A stretch of DNA of 36,172 nucleotides from Alectryocaccomicrobium faecavium (GTDB lineage: Bacteria; Bacillota; Clostridia; Christensenellales; Aristaeellaceae): NCBI GenBank assembly GCA_018713425.1, contig DVOT01000071.1, positions 1 through 36,172 on the forward strand. The letters run 5' to 3'. Shown here piece after piece: positions 16,851 through 24,094 of this stretch; the first letter of the stretch is position 1; the number at the start of each line of letters is the position of its first letter. The notes below the pieces were generated by a model. It ran no database searches and was not told where the DNA came from. It saw only the letters and a program-made list of their open reading frames with translations. Made by a program: the position numbers and the translations under genes.

Positions 16851-16898
16851 AAAGCACCCAGAAGGCGCCGTATGGAAGCGCATCTTCTGGGTGCTTTT
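16851..16898. terminator. Bidirectional terminator between uppP and the glp-like operon
   Basis: A 14-bp perfect stem (AAAGCACCCAGAAG at 16851-16864 with its complement at 16884-16897) has T-rich flanks on both strands: TTTT on the + strand side and AAAATAAAA (TTTTATTTT on the minus strand) on the other. It lies between two convergent genes, so one structure can stop both transcripts. Confidence 0.88.
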
Positions 16899-16902
16899 GA
16901 TT

Positions 16903-17253
16903 CTAGCGGGGAGCGGTGGCGATGACGTCCACTCCAGTATCCGCCACATTGGCAAGAATGACATCGCCAAGCTTCACCGGCGCGCAGATATGCGCGCCGC
17001 GGATGGCGGCGAGCACCGCGCCGACTTTGGCTTTCGGCACAGGCGCGGCGGTCTTTACGGGGCAAAGCGCGTGCGCGCTGCCGCTGATGGCGACGGAAGA
17101 AGTTACGGTTCGTTCGGGCGACAGGATTTCCTGCCGGCCATACCGTTCGCCGCGCGGGCAGGTGTTGCCGGAAATGGCGACGGTATCGCCTTCTATCTCA
17201 GCGGTGAGATGGCAGCCCATGGGGCATACGATGCAGATCAATTCGCGTTTCAC
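16903..17253 (-). CDS. DUF1667 Cys-rich protein of the glycerol-3-phosphate oxidation operon
   Basis: 116 residues beginning MKRELICIVCPMGCHLTAEIEG. Cysteines at 7, 10, 14 and 32 (C-x2-C-x3-C...CPRG) resemble the Fe-S binding N-terminus of molybdopterin oxidoreductases, so an iron-sulfur cluster is plausible. The GTG start overlaps the stop of the upstream oxidoreductase (GTGA, 17250-17253). DUF1667 proteins regularly follow a GlpA-like dehydrogenase and an FAD/NAD oxidoreductase in Firmicutes; a role as electron-transfer subunit, taking the place of GlpC, is inferred. A longer in-frame reading upstream is Arg/Pro/His-rich noise over the neighbour gene. Confidence 0.87.
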   Translation of the reverse strand: MKRELICIVCPMGCHLTAEIEGDTVAISGNTCPRGERYGRQEILSPERTVTSSVAISGSAHALCPVKTAAPVPKAKVGAVLAAIRGAHICAPVKLGDVILANVADTGVDVIATAPR

Positions 17254-18509
17254 GCCTTTTGCGCCTCCATTTCCACGATGATGTCGCCCGTGATGCGTTG
17301 CGCGTCCAGGGGGAGGGTTTCCATTTCTCCTGGGGTGAAAATCCGCTTTTTGCGCTTGGCGAGGATGGTTTCGCCGCACCGCGCGACGAGCGTCGCGTCT
17401 TTGTATACGTCGCCTACGCGCAGCATGAGCGGGATTTCGCCCTGCGCGTCCGCGCGGATGCGTTGCGGGACGACATAGCGCACGCCGCCGCGCGCTTCCA
17501 CGCGCCGCGCGACCGGGCACGCTTCGCCGCGCGCAGCATACGCGGCGGCAGAGCGACCGGCAATGGCCGCCTCCATGGAGACGTTGTCCACCAGATCGTG
17601 TACGTGCAGCACATTTCCGCAGGCAAAAATGCCAGGAATGGAAGTTTCGCGCGTTTCATCCACTTCCGCCCCGCCGGTCACGCGATCCATTGCCGCGCCC
17701 GTACCGAGCGTGAGTTCATTTTCGGGGATCAGCCCCACGGACAGGAGCAGCGTATCGCAGGGATAAAACTGTTCCGTGCCTTCGATGGGCTTGCGCGTGG
17801 CGGGGTCGACTTCGGATATGGTCACGCCTTCTACGCGCTCTTTGCCGTGGATGCGCGTGACGGTGTGGTTGAATTTTAAGGGAATGTCGTTGTCCATCAC
17901 GCATTGCACGATATTGCGGTTCAAGCCGCTAGAATAGGGCATCAGTTCGCAAACCAGTTCCACCTTGGCGCCTTCCCACGTCATACGGCGCGCCATGATC
18001 AGGCCGATATCGCCCGAACCGAGAATAACCACCTGTTTGCCGGGCAGTAGGCCTTCCATGTTCACCAGCCTTTGGGCGCAGCCAGCCGTGTATACGCCCG
18101 CAGGACGCGTGCCAGGAATGGTGAGCGCGCCGCGCGTGCGTTCACGGCAGCCCATGGCTAGCACCACGGCTTTTGCCTGGAGATGCACCAATCCATGCGC
18201 GGGCGAAACGGCCACAATTTCGCGCTCCGGCGAGAGGGAGAGCACCATGGCGTCCGTCCAGCAATCCACGCGGGTCGCGCGCACCTGTTCCACGAAGCGC
18301 TGGGCGTATTCCGGCCCCGTGAGTTCTTCGCCAAAATGGTGCAGGCCAAAGCCGTTGTGGATGCATTGGTTGAGAATGCCGCCCAGCTCTCGATCGCGCT
18401 CCAAAACGACGATGGATAGGTTGGGATTTTCTTGATACGCGGCTACAGCCGCGGCAAGCCCGGCCGGGCCGCCGCCAATGATGGCGACATCGCAATTCAG
18501 GCGGTTCAT
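17250..18509 (-). CDS. FAD/NAD(P)-dependent oxidoreductase of the glp-like operon
   Basis: 419-residue flavoprotein. The N-terminal FAD Rossmann motif is GGGPAGLAAAVAAYQ (about 12-26) with an acidic residue ending the second strand (LERDRELGG). A second nucleotide-binding motif, VVILGSGDIGLIMARRM, lies in the middle for NAD(P)H. GIFACGNVLHVHD near residue 300 contacts the flavin. ATGA overlap with the upstream GlpA-like gene (18506-18509) and GTGA overlap with DUF1667 downstream show tight coupling. By analogy with clostridial operons of the same order, it probably shuttles electrons from the glycerol-3-phosphate dehydrogenase to a pyridine nucleotide or quinone-independent acceptor; the exact reaction is not known. 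Confidence 0.9.
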   Translation of the reverse strand: MNRLNCDVAIIGGGPAGLAAAVAAYQENPNLSIVVLERDRELGGILNQCIHNGFGLHHFGEELTGPEYAQRFVEQVRATRVDCWTDAMVLSLSPEREIVAVSPAHGLVHLQAKAVVLAMGCRERTRGALTIPGTRPAGVYTAGCAQRLVNMEGLLPGKQVVILGSGDIGLIMARRMTWEGAKVELVCELMPYSSGLNRNIVQCVMDNDIPLKFNHTVTRIHGKERVEGVTISEVDPATRKPIEGTEQFYPCDTLLLSVGLIPENELTLGTGAAMDRVTGGAEVDETRETSIPGIFACGNVLHVHDLVDNVSMEAAIAGRSAAAYAARGEACPVARRVEARGGVRYVVPQRIRADAQGEIPLMLRVGDVYKDATLVARCGETILAKRKKRIFTPGEMETLPLDAQRITGDIIVEMEAQKA

Positions 18510-19948
18510 GCGCGTTCCTCCCCTCGGGTGTATCCCGCAATCATGTGGGAATTCCCACCGAATTTGGTGAGAGCATCGGGCGCTATGCCCGCTTCTTTTT
18601 CCAATAGTTCCATCACGCGAGGCGCGCAAAATCCGCCTTGGCAGCGCCCCATGCCCGCCATGGTGCGCCGCTTGACCGCGTCCACATCCCGCGCGCCGCG
18701 ATGGATGGCTTCCACGATTTCGCCCTGCGTGACCGTACAGCAACGGCAGATGACGCGGGCATAAAGCGGGTTTTGCGCGATAATGGCTTCGCGCTGCGCG
18801 TCGTCCATTTCCGCAAAGCGGGGGATTGCGCGGCGAATGGGCGTGTACGAAGCGTTCTCCTGGGCGGGAAGCCCGGAATCCAGCACGGCCTGGACGATTT
18901 CCTCGGCAATGGCGGGCGCGCTGGAAAGGCCGGGGGAGCAAATGCCTGCCGCGTGGATCATGCGGGGTTCCTGAGCGGAAGGGCCTAGGATGAAATCTTT
19001 TGTGGAAGGTTGGGCGCGGATGCCGGCAAATGCCCGAATGGTTTTGCGGAAATCGATGCCAGGGACGGTCTTTTGCGAAAGGCGCTTGAGGTCGTCAATG
19101 CTCTTCTGGCACACCGAGGTGTCCTCTTTGTCGTCGATGTCCACAGCGGTGGGGCCAGCATAGGCGTTGCCGTGTACCGTGGGAGAAACCAGCACGCCTT
19201 TTCCCATTTTGGTGGGCGTTTGGAACAAAACCGTGTTCAGAGGCAGCGCGTTGCGGTCGAGCAGGAGGTATTCGCCCTTGCGCGGATGGATGGAAAAGGA
19301 ATCGTCGCCCACCAAGCGCGCGATTGCATCGGCGTAAACGCCCGCGGCGTTGACAACGCGGCGAGCGGCAACGCTTTCTTCCGTTGTTTCCAGTATGAGG
19401 AAATCCTTTTCTGCGCGGATGTCCGTAACCTTATGGTTCAGGAGCCACTCAGCGCCGTTGGCGCGCGCGTTTTCCGCGCAGGCGATGGCGAATTCAAAGG
19501 GGCAGGTGATGCCGGCGGTGGGCGCATAAAGCGCCTGTGTGACCGCTTCTGATAGGCGCGGTTCCATCTTGCGAGCCTCTTCGCCGGAAATCAGCGCCAA
19601 ATCCGGCACGCCATTTTTCTGGCCGCGCGCGAGCAGATCCCGCAGCGTTTCCTCCTCTTCGGGGGAAAAGGCCACTACCAGCGATCCTGTGCGCATAAGC
19701 GGCACATCGAGATGTTCGCACCATTGGGAAAACAGGGCGTTGCCGCGCACGTTCAGGCGGGCCATGTTCGTGCCAGGTTCACAGTCGTATCCCGCGTGCA
19801 CAATGGCAGAATTGGCGCGCGAAGCGCCCATGGAAACGTCCCCCCGGGCGTCGAGCAGGGCAATTTTCAGCGCATAGCGCGACAACGTCCGCGCGATGGA
19901 CGCGCCCACAACGCCCGCGCCGATGATCGCCACGTCGTATTGCTTCAT
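18506..19948 (-). CDS. GlpA-like FAD-dependent (glycerol-3-phosphate) dehydrogenase with [2Fe-2S] BFD domain
   Basis: 480 residues. The DAO-type FAD domain begins with YDVAIIGAGVVGASIARTLSRY and continues through ANSAIVHAGYD and a late IHAAGICSPGLSSAPAIAE segment. The C-terminus is a BFD-like [2Fe-2S] domain with CRCC and a GRCQGGFC motif. This architecture matches GlpA/GlpO-type dehydrogenases; neighbours strengthen the glycerol-3-phosphate assignment, although other 2-hydroxyacid or amino-acid substrates cannot be excluded. The ATG at 19948 has GGAAGGA just upstream. Its promoter is at 20054-20082, and a terminator hairpin lies in the leader, pointing to antitermination control. Confidence 0.87.
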   Translation of the reverse strand: MKQYDVAIIGAGVVGASIARTLSRYALKIALLDARGDVSMGASRANSAIVHAGYDCEPGTNMARLNVRGNALFSQWCEHLDVPLMRTGSLVVAFSPEEEETLRDLLARGQKNGVPDLALISGEEARKMEPRLSEAVTQALYAPTAGITCPFEFAIACAENARANGAEWLLNHKVTDIRAEKDFLILETTEESVAARRVVNAAGVYADAIARLVGDDSFSIHPRKGEYLLLDRNALPLNTVLFQTPTKMGKGVLVSPTVHGNAYAGPTAVDIDDKEDTSVCQKSIDDLKRLSQKTVPGIDFRKTIRAFAGIRAQPSTKDFILGPSAQEPRMIHAAGICSPGLSSAPAIAEEIVQAVLDSGLPAQENASYTPIRRAIPRFAEMDDAQREAIIAQNPLYARVICRCCTVTQGEIVEAIHRGARDVDAVKRRTMAGMGRCQGGFCAPRVMELLEKEAGIAPDALTKFGGNSHMIAGYTRGEERA

Positions 19949-19978
19949 TGGTATCCTTCCTTCCAGGGCCTTTCACAG

Positions 19979-20025
19979 AAAAACGCCACAGCAAAACAAC
20001 CCTTAACGGGCGTTTGCTGCGGCGT
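19979..20025 (-). terminator. Leader terminator/attenuator of the glp-like operon
   Basis: On the minus strand the arms 20025-20012 and 19997-19983 (ACGCCGCAGCAAAC and its near complement, one G-U pair and one bulge), with an inner CCC/GGG pair, are followed by five T (19983-19979). It lies about 22 bases after the presumed transcription start and about 30 bases before the ATG. A terminator in this place recalls the glpD leader of Bacillus, which is controlled by the antiterminator GlpP; GlpP control is inferred. Confidence 0.75.
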
Positions 20026-20053
20026 CTCTATCACTCTGGCCACATCTTTCATT

Positions 20054-20082
20054 ATCCTATCACGGAAAGTACCATTTGTCAA
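20054..20082 (-). promoter_or_regulatory. Sigma-A promoter of the glp-like operon
   Basis: Minus strand: perfect -35 TTGACA (20082-20077), 17-base spacer, -10 TAGGAT (20059-20054) preceded by TG in the extended -10 position. Transcription should begin near 20047 and run into the leader hairpin. Confidence 0.8.
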
Positions 20083-20089
20083 GCTTGAC
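20078..20089. promoter_or_regulatory. Palindrome joining two divergent -35 boxes
   Basis: GTCAAGCTTGAC is a perfect 12-base palindrome whose halves are the -35 elements of the divergent promoters. An outer inverted pair, GGAAAGT (20064-20070) and ACTTTCC (20088-20094), lies around it but off centre. It may simply reflect two facing -35 boxes or be an operator; no repressor is identifiable here. Confidence 0.5.
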
Positions 20090-20113
20090 TTTCCAGAAAA
20101 TCTCGGATATAAT
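20085..20113 (+). promoter_or_regulatory. Sigma-A promoter of the COG2509-type dehydrogenase
   Basis: -35 TTGACT (20085-20090), exact 17-base spacer and perfect -10 TATAAT (20108-20113). The short leader then contains a small hairpin with TTCCGG (20124-20129) and CCGGAA (20140-20145) ahead of the GGAGG box. Confidence 0.85.
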
Positions 20114-20162
20114 AAATATTTGGTTCCGGTAGCTTTTTTCCGGAAAATTGTGGAGGGTTAAA

Positions 20163-21575
20163 ATGAATCAAGAATATGATGTGATCGTCGTCGGGGCGGG
20201 CCCCGCTGGTATATTTACCGCACTGGAACTTGAGCAAAAGAGGCCGAATACAAGCATTCTTTTGGTGGATATGGGGCGCACCATAGACCACCGCAATTGC
20301 CCCGCGCGCACGCTGAACCGCTGCGTGGGTTGCCAGCCGTGCAACATCATGAGCGGCTGGGCGGGCGCAGGCGCTTTTTCCGATGGTAAGCTGTCGCTTT
20401 CAGAAGAGGTGGGCGGCAATATCACGGATTATTTGCCGCGCAACGAAGTGCGCGCGCTGATTCAATATGCCGATAGCATCTATTTGCAGCACGGCGCGCC
20501 GCAAGAGGTCTTTGGCCTGAACGATCCCAAGGTGGACGAAATTCAATACGAGTGTACGCGGCACAACATCCGCCTGATCCCTTGTCCGGTGCGCCATTTG
20601 GGCACGGAAAAGGCGTTCACGGTTTTGCGCAATATGTATGAAACCCTCATGGGATGCGAAGGGTTTGAATTCCGCGAGCGCACCAGCGCGCAACAGTTGC
20701 TGGTGGAAAACGGCAAGGTGGCGGGCGTATATTTGAAAGACGCGGCGGGCGAAGTGTCGCTTGCCCGCGCCAAAAAAGTGGTGGCCGCTCCGGGACGCGG
20801 TGGAGCCGCTTGGCTAAAGCAGATCGCTTGGGAACACAATATTGAGACGACCAACAATGAAGTGGATATCGGCGTGCGCGTGGAAACGCCCAATTCCATC
20901 ATGGATCACCTCACCAAGCACCTTTACGAAGCCAAGATGGTGTATTACGCCGATACTTTCGAGAACAAGGTGCGCACGTTCTGTATGAATCCCGGTGGAT
21001 TGGTCAGCGAGGAACACTATGACGGTGGCATTGCGGTGGTCAATGGCCACAGCTATCTCGATCCCAAGCTGCACACGGCCAACACCAATTTCGCCCTGTT
21101 GGTTTCCACCAAGTTCACCGAGCCGTTTAAGCAGCCCATTGAGTATGGCCGCTATATCGCCCAGTTGGGCAACATGCTCACCGGCGGCGGCGTGATGGTG
21201 CAGCGCCTAGGCGATTTGCTTAAGGGGCGCCGCACGGACGCTTCACGGCTGAAGAAATCCACCACCGAGCCAACCTTGGCTACGGCGGTGCCGGGGGATC
21301 TTTCGTTTGTGCTGCCGCACAGGCATTTGACCAGCATTATCGAGGCGCTGCGCGCGTTTGACAACATTGCGCCGGGCCTATATTCCAACAATACGCTGCT
21401 GTATGGCGTGGAGGTCAAATTCTATTCCTCCAAGATTCAGGTGGATTCGCACTTCGCCACGGCGCTGGAAGGATTCTATGCCATTGGCGACGGCGCTGGC
21501 GTCACGCGCGGCTTGATGCAGGCCTCGGTGACGGGCGTGGTCGTGGCAAGGGATATTGCGGAAAAACTGGGATAA
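20163..21575 (+). CDS. COG2509-type FAD-dependent dehydrogenase
   Basis: 470 residues. The FAD motif is GAGPAGIFTALELE from residue 11. A cluster of cysteines at 46, 54, 57 and 60 (NCPARTLNRCVGCQPCN) is followed by GWAGAGAFSDGKLSLS, the hallmark of this uncharacterised dehydrogenase family; the C-x2-C-x2-C set could bind a metal or Fe-S cluster. A late GDGAGVTRGLMQASVTG segment closes the FAD site. The ATG at 20163 follows GGAGG at 20152-20156; in-frame TTG 20148 is less likely. It has its own consensus promoter and is divergent from the glp-like operon, sharing the control region. The substrate is unknown. Confidence 0.88.
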   Translation: MNQEYDVIVVGAGPAGIFTALELEQKRPNTSILLVDMGRTIDHRNCPARTLNRCVGCQPCNIMSGWAGAGAFSDGKLSLSEEVGGNITDYLPRNEVRALIQYADSIYLQHGAPQEVFGLNDPKVDEIQYECTRHNIRLIPCPVRHLGTEKAFTVLRNMYETLMGCEGFEFRERTSAQQLLVENGKVAGVYLKDAAGEVSLARAKKVVAAPGRGGAAWLKQIAWEHNIETTNNEVDIGVRVETPNSIMDHLTKHLYEAKMVYYADTFENKVRTFCMNPGGLVSEEHYDGGIAVVNGHSYLDPKLHTANTNFALLVSTKFTEPFKQPIEYGRYIAQLGNMLTGGGVMVQRLGDLLKGRRTDASRLKKSTTEPTLATAVPGDLSFVLPHRHLTSIIEALRAFDNIAPGLYSNNTLLYGVEVKFYSSKIQVDSHFATALEGFYAIGDGAGVTRGLMQASVTGVVVARDIAEKLG

Positions 21576-21623
21576 ACGGTGAGCGGAACCTGTTGCATGG
21601 GGCAAGAGAAAGGAATTTGGCGC

Positions 21624-22073
21624 ATGAAAATCGGCTCGCAGGAAGAGATGGAAGCCTTGGGCGCAAAGATCGCCGCTTGCCTTCGCCCGGGCGATTGCGT
21701 GTTCTTGATGGGCGACTTGGGCGTTGGCAAGAGCGTTCTTGCGCGCTCAATCGGGCAGGCATTGGGTGTGCAAGAACCCATGCCCAGCCCTTCCTTCGGC
21801 TTGCTTCTTCCGCACGCGGGCCGCGTGCAGGTGAATCACTTCGATTTGTACCGGCTGGAAGATTACAGCGAATTCGTGGCCGCGGGGCTGGAGGAAGCGT
21901 TGCTGGATGAAAAAGCGGTTTCGCTGGTGGAATGGCCGGAAATTTTGGCTGGAGAAGCGCCCAGCACGCGCCTGGAAGTGCGCATTGCCTATGCCGGCGC
22001 CCCAGATGCGCGGGAGGTTTCAATTCGCTGCCTAGGAATGGAGGGACGGGACTGTGCGAATTTTGGCGATTGA
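21624..22073 (+). CDS. tsaE: tRNA threonylcarbamoyladenosine biosynthesis ATPase TsaE
   Basis: 149 residues, the usual size. TsaE is the ATPase that drives turnover of the TsaB-TsaD complex making t6A37 in ANN-decoding tRNAs. The P-loop is GDLGVGKSVLAR (commonly GDLGAGKT), then SPSFGLL in place of the usual SPTF, and NHFDLYRL followed by GLEEALLDEKAVSLVEWPE, all family landmarks. ATG 21624 is chosen because AAAGGAA lies about ten bases upstream; earlier in-frame starts at 21579 and 21597 give an unusual N-terminus. It overlaps tsaB by twenty bases. No tsaD is in the window. Confidence 0.94.
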   Translation: MKIGSQEEMEALGAKIAACLRPGDCVFLMGDLGVGKSVLARSIGQALGVQEPMPSPSFGLLLPHAGRVQVNHFDLYRLEDYSEFVAAGLEEALLDEKAVSLVEWPEILAGEAPSTRLEVRIAYAGAPDAREVSIRCLGMEGRDCANFGD

Positions 22074-22755
22074 CACATCCGGCCCTGTGGCGAGCGCTGC
22101 CGTTTGGGAAGACGGCGTTGTGCGCGCAGAGATGGTTTTGAATGTGGGGCTCACGCATTCGCAGACGATTATGCCCGCCGTGGATGCGGTTTTGCGCGCG
22201 TGCGATTGGACGTGCGCGGATATGGACGCTTTTGCCGCCGTGGCGGGCCCGGGTTCTTTTACGGGGGTGCGCATTGGCGTCTGCGCGGTAAAGGGCATGG
22301 CGCATGCTTTGGCAAAGCCGTGCGTGCAGGTGCACGCCTTGGAGGCGCTTGCCATGCAGGCGCGCGGGTTCGCAGGCGCGATTTGTCCCATTTTGGACGC
22401 GCGCCGTGACCAGGTGTATTCGGCGGCGTTCCGTTTTGAACAAGGGGATTTGCCGCAAAGAATTTTGCCAGACGCGGCGCAATCCATCGGTGAATTCATG
22501 GATTCCCTGCCTGCGGAAGGCGCGCTTTTGTTCTTGGGCGATGGCGTGAACAAGTATGCGGGTGCGATAGAAGCGCGCTTTGGCGACCGCGCGATTTTGG
22601 CAAGCGAACTGGCGAGCCTGCGCGCGTCAGCCGCTTGCGCGATTGCCGCGCGCCGCCGGGAAACGTGGGTGGAGGCAAGCGCGCTTGTGCCCATTTATTT
22701 CCGTGCGCCGCAGGCGGAGCGCGAAAGAAAGGAGCGTGAAGGCTGTGCAGGTTGA
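22054..22755 (+). CDS. tsaB: tRNA threonylcarbamoyladenosine biosynthesis protein TsaB
   Basis: 233 residues of the ASKHA fold: MRILAIDTSGPVASAAV at the N-terminus, then THSQTIMPAVDAVL, and the strongly conserved AVAGPGSFTGVRIGVCAVKGMAHAL. TsaB is a non-catalytic scaffold binding TsaD and TsaE. The GTG at 22054 has GGAGGGA upstream and lies inside tsaE. The C-terminus contains SALVPIYFRAPQAE, the normal end of the family. The stop overlaps the rimI start by eleven bases, so tsaE-tsaB-rimI are translated as a unit. Confidence 0.94.
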   Translation: MRILAIDTSGPVASAAVWEDGVVRAEMVLNVGLTHSQTIMPAVDAVLRACDWTCADMDAFAAVAGPGSFTGVRIGVCAVKGMAHALAKPCVQVHALEALAMQARGFAGAICPILDARRDQVYSAAFRFEQGDLPQRILPDAAQSIGEFMDSLPAEGALLFLGDGVNKYAGAIEARFGDRAILASELASLRASAACAIAARRRETWVEASALVPIYFRAPQAERERKEREGCAG

Positions 22756-23236
22756 AATTCGGCCTATGCGCCGGGAAGACCTGGATGCGATTTTGGAAAT
22801 TGAGCACTTGAGCTTTACCATTCCTTGGTCGCGCGCTTCTTTTGAGCAGGAAGTGTCGGAAAATCGCTGCGCGCGCTATCTGGTGGTGGTTGTTGATGGG
22901 CGACCCGTGGGCTATGCGGGAATGTGGCTTGTGCTGGATGAAGGTCACATTACCAACGTAGCCATTCACCCGGATTACCGAGGCCGCAAGCTGGGGGAAA
23001 AGCTCATGCGCGCGCTAATCCAGCTTGCCGCGGATACTTCGCTATCTTGGATGACGCTGGAAGTGCGCCGCAGCAATGTCGTCGCGCAATCGCTGTACCG
23101 CAAGTTGGGCTTCATCGATGTGGGATACCGCAAGCGGTACTATGCGGACAACAAGGAAGACGCGTTGATTATGGCGCTGGAAACTTTGCCGGAAGGAAAT
23201 CCGGACAATGATCCGTTCCTTATCCGCGAAGAATAG
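22745..23236 (+). CDS. rimI: Ribosomal-protein-S18-alanine N-acetyltransferase (RimI family)
   Basis: 163-residue GNAT acetyltransferase. IRPMRREDLDAILEIEHLSFTIPWSRASFEQEV is the RimI-type N-terminus, ITNVAIHPDYRGRKLGEKLMRALI carries the acetyl-CoA R-x-x-x-x-G loop, and LEVRRSNVVAQSLYRKLGFIDVGYRKRYYADNKEDALIM is the C-terminal signature. The GTG at 22745 follows AAAGGAG by ten bases; GTG 22736 is possible. RimI is very often next to tsaB; whether S18 is its actual target here is by family only. The C-terminus extends about ten residues beyond the fold. Confidence 0.92.
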   Translation: MQVEIRPMRREDLDAILEIEHLSFTIPWSRASFEQEVSENRCARYLVVVVDGRPVGYAGMWLVLDEGHITNVAIHPDYRGRKLGEKLMRALIQLAADTSLSWMTLEVRRSNVVAQSLYRKLGFIDVGYRKRYYADNKEDALIMALETLPEGNPDNDPFLIREE

Positions 23237-23237
23237 G

Positions 23238-23266
23238 TGGACAAATTCTGCAAACTGCGGTACAAT
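23238..23266 (+). promoter_or_regulatory. Promoter upstream of the alpha/beta hydrolase
   Basis: TGGACA (-35, 23238-23243), 17 bases, TACAAT (-10, 23261-23266) in the gap after rimI. This gives the hydrolase, Mur-ligase and Ddl genes a start separate from the t6A genes. Confidence 0.72.
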
Positions 23267-23304
23267 ATGGCATAGAATCTCCTCATGAACCCTAGGGAGG
23301 ACGC

Positions 23305-24084
23305 ATGGAATTCGAGAAAAATGGCTGCCGGATACATTACGCCCAAGTGGGCGAAGGGCGGGATATTGTTCTGCTACACGGTTGGGGCGGCTGCATCGAT
23401 AGTTGGAAACCTCTCATGCGCGATTTGCAGGCTCATGCGCGCGTAAGCGCGCTGGATTTTCCTGGGCATGGGCAAAGCGCTGAGCCCCCCGCGCCCTGGG
23501 ATGTGAGCGATTTTGCCCAGGCTACCGCGGAATGGATGCGTGCCGCGGGCATTGAAAAAGCGGATGTTGTGGCGCATTCCTTTGGCGGGCGTGTGGCGAT
23601 CGTGCTGGCGGCAGAGCATCCGGAATTGGTCGGCAAGCTCGTGCTCACGGGCGTTCCGGTGCCGGGATTGCTGGAAAACCGGCCGAACGCGAAAAAGCGA
23701 CTGCGCGGTTTTGTTTATCGTACTCTGCGCAGTCTGTGCTCTGCGCGGTTGTTGGGCGCTGCGCGTGCGGCACGGCTGCGCGAAGCGCTGGTGCAGCGCT
23801 TCGGTTCGCCGGATTACCGGGTGCTATCCCCGTCCATGCGGCAAACGTTCAATCGCGTGATCGCGCAAAACCTGGCGGTCTTTTTGCCCAAGATTCGTGC
23901 GGCGACGCTGTTGATCTGGGGCAGCGAGGATACCGCCGCGCCCCTCGCCATTGCGCGGATGCTGGAAAAACGTTTGCAAGACGCTGGATTGGTGGTTTTT
24001 GAAGGCGCGGATCATTTTGCCTATTTGCGAGAATACCCACGATTCTATGCAATCGTGCAGAATTTTTTGTTGAAAGGACGGTGA
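23305..24084 (+). CDS. Alpha/beta-hydrolase
   Basis: 259 residues. The catalytic triad is visible: nucleophile Ser92 in AHSFGG, Asp209 in GSEDTAAP and His237 in GADHFAY; the oxyanion-hole sequence is LLHGWGG (24-30). A cap region between 115 and 185 is rich in Arg and Ala. The protein has no signal peptide and is probably cytosolic. ATG 23305 follows GGGAGG. Substrate is unknown; the adjacent Mur-ligase gene begins eleven bases after its stop, so the two are likely co-transcribed. Confidence 0.9.
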   Translation: MEFEKNGCRIHYAQVGEGRDIVLLHGWGGCIDSWKPLMRDLQAHARVSALDFPGHGQSAEPPAPWDVSDFAQATAEWMRAAGIEKADVVAHSFGGRVAIVLAAEHPELVGKLVLTGVPVPGLLENRPNAKKRLRGFVYRTLRSLCSARLLGAARAARLREALVQRFGSPDYRVLSPSMRQTFNRVIAQNLAVFLPKIRAATLLIWGSEDTAAPLAIARMLEKRLQDAGLVVFEGADHFAYLREYPRFYAIVQNFLLKGR

Positions 24085-24094
24085 GTCTCCGACC

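Noticed and set aside
17254..17520. An N-terminal extension of the DUF1667 protein to about 205 residues
   Set aside because: The extension is Arg/Pro/His-rich noise over the neighbouring oxidoreductase; the GTGA overlap gives a normal-length start.
21579..21623. GTG 21579 or ATG 21597 as start of tsaE
   Set aside because: The extra residues (MSGTCCMGQEKG...) are not TsaE-like and AAAGGAA fits ATG 21624.
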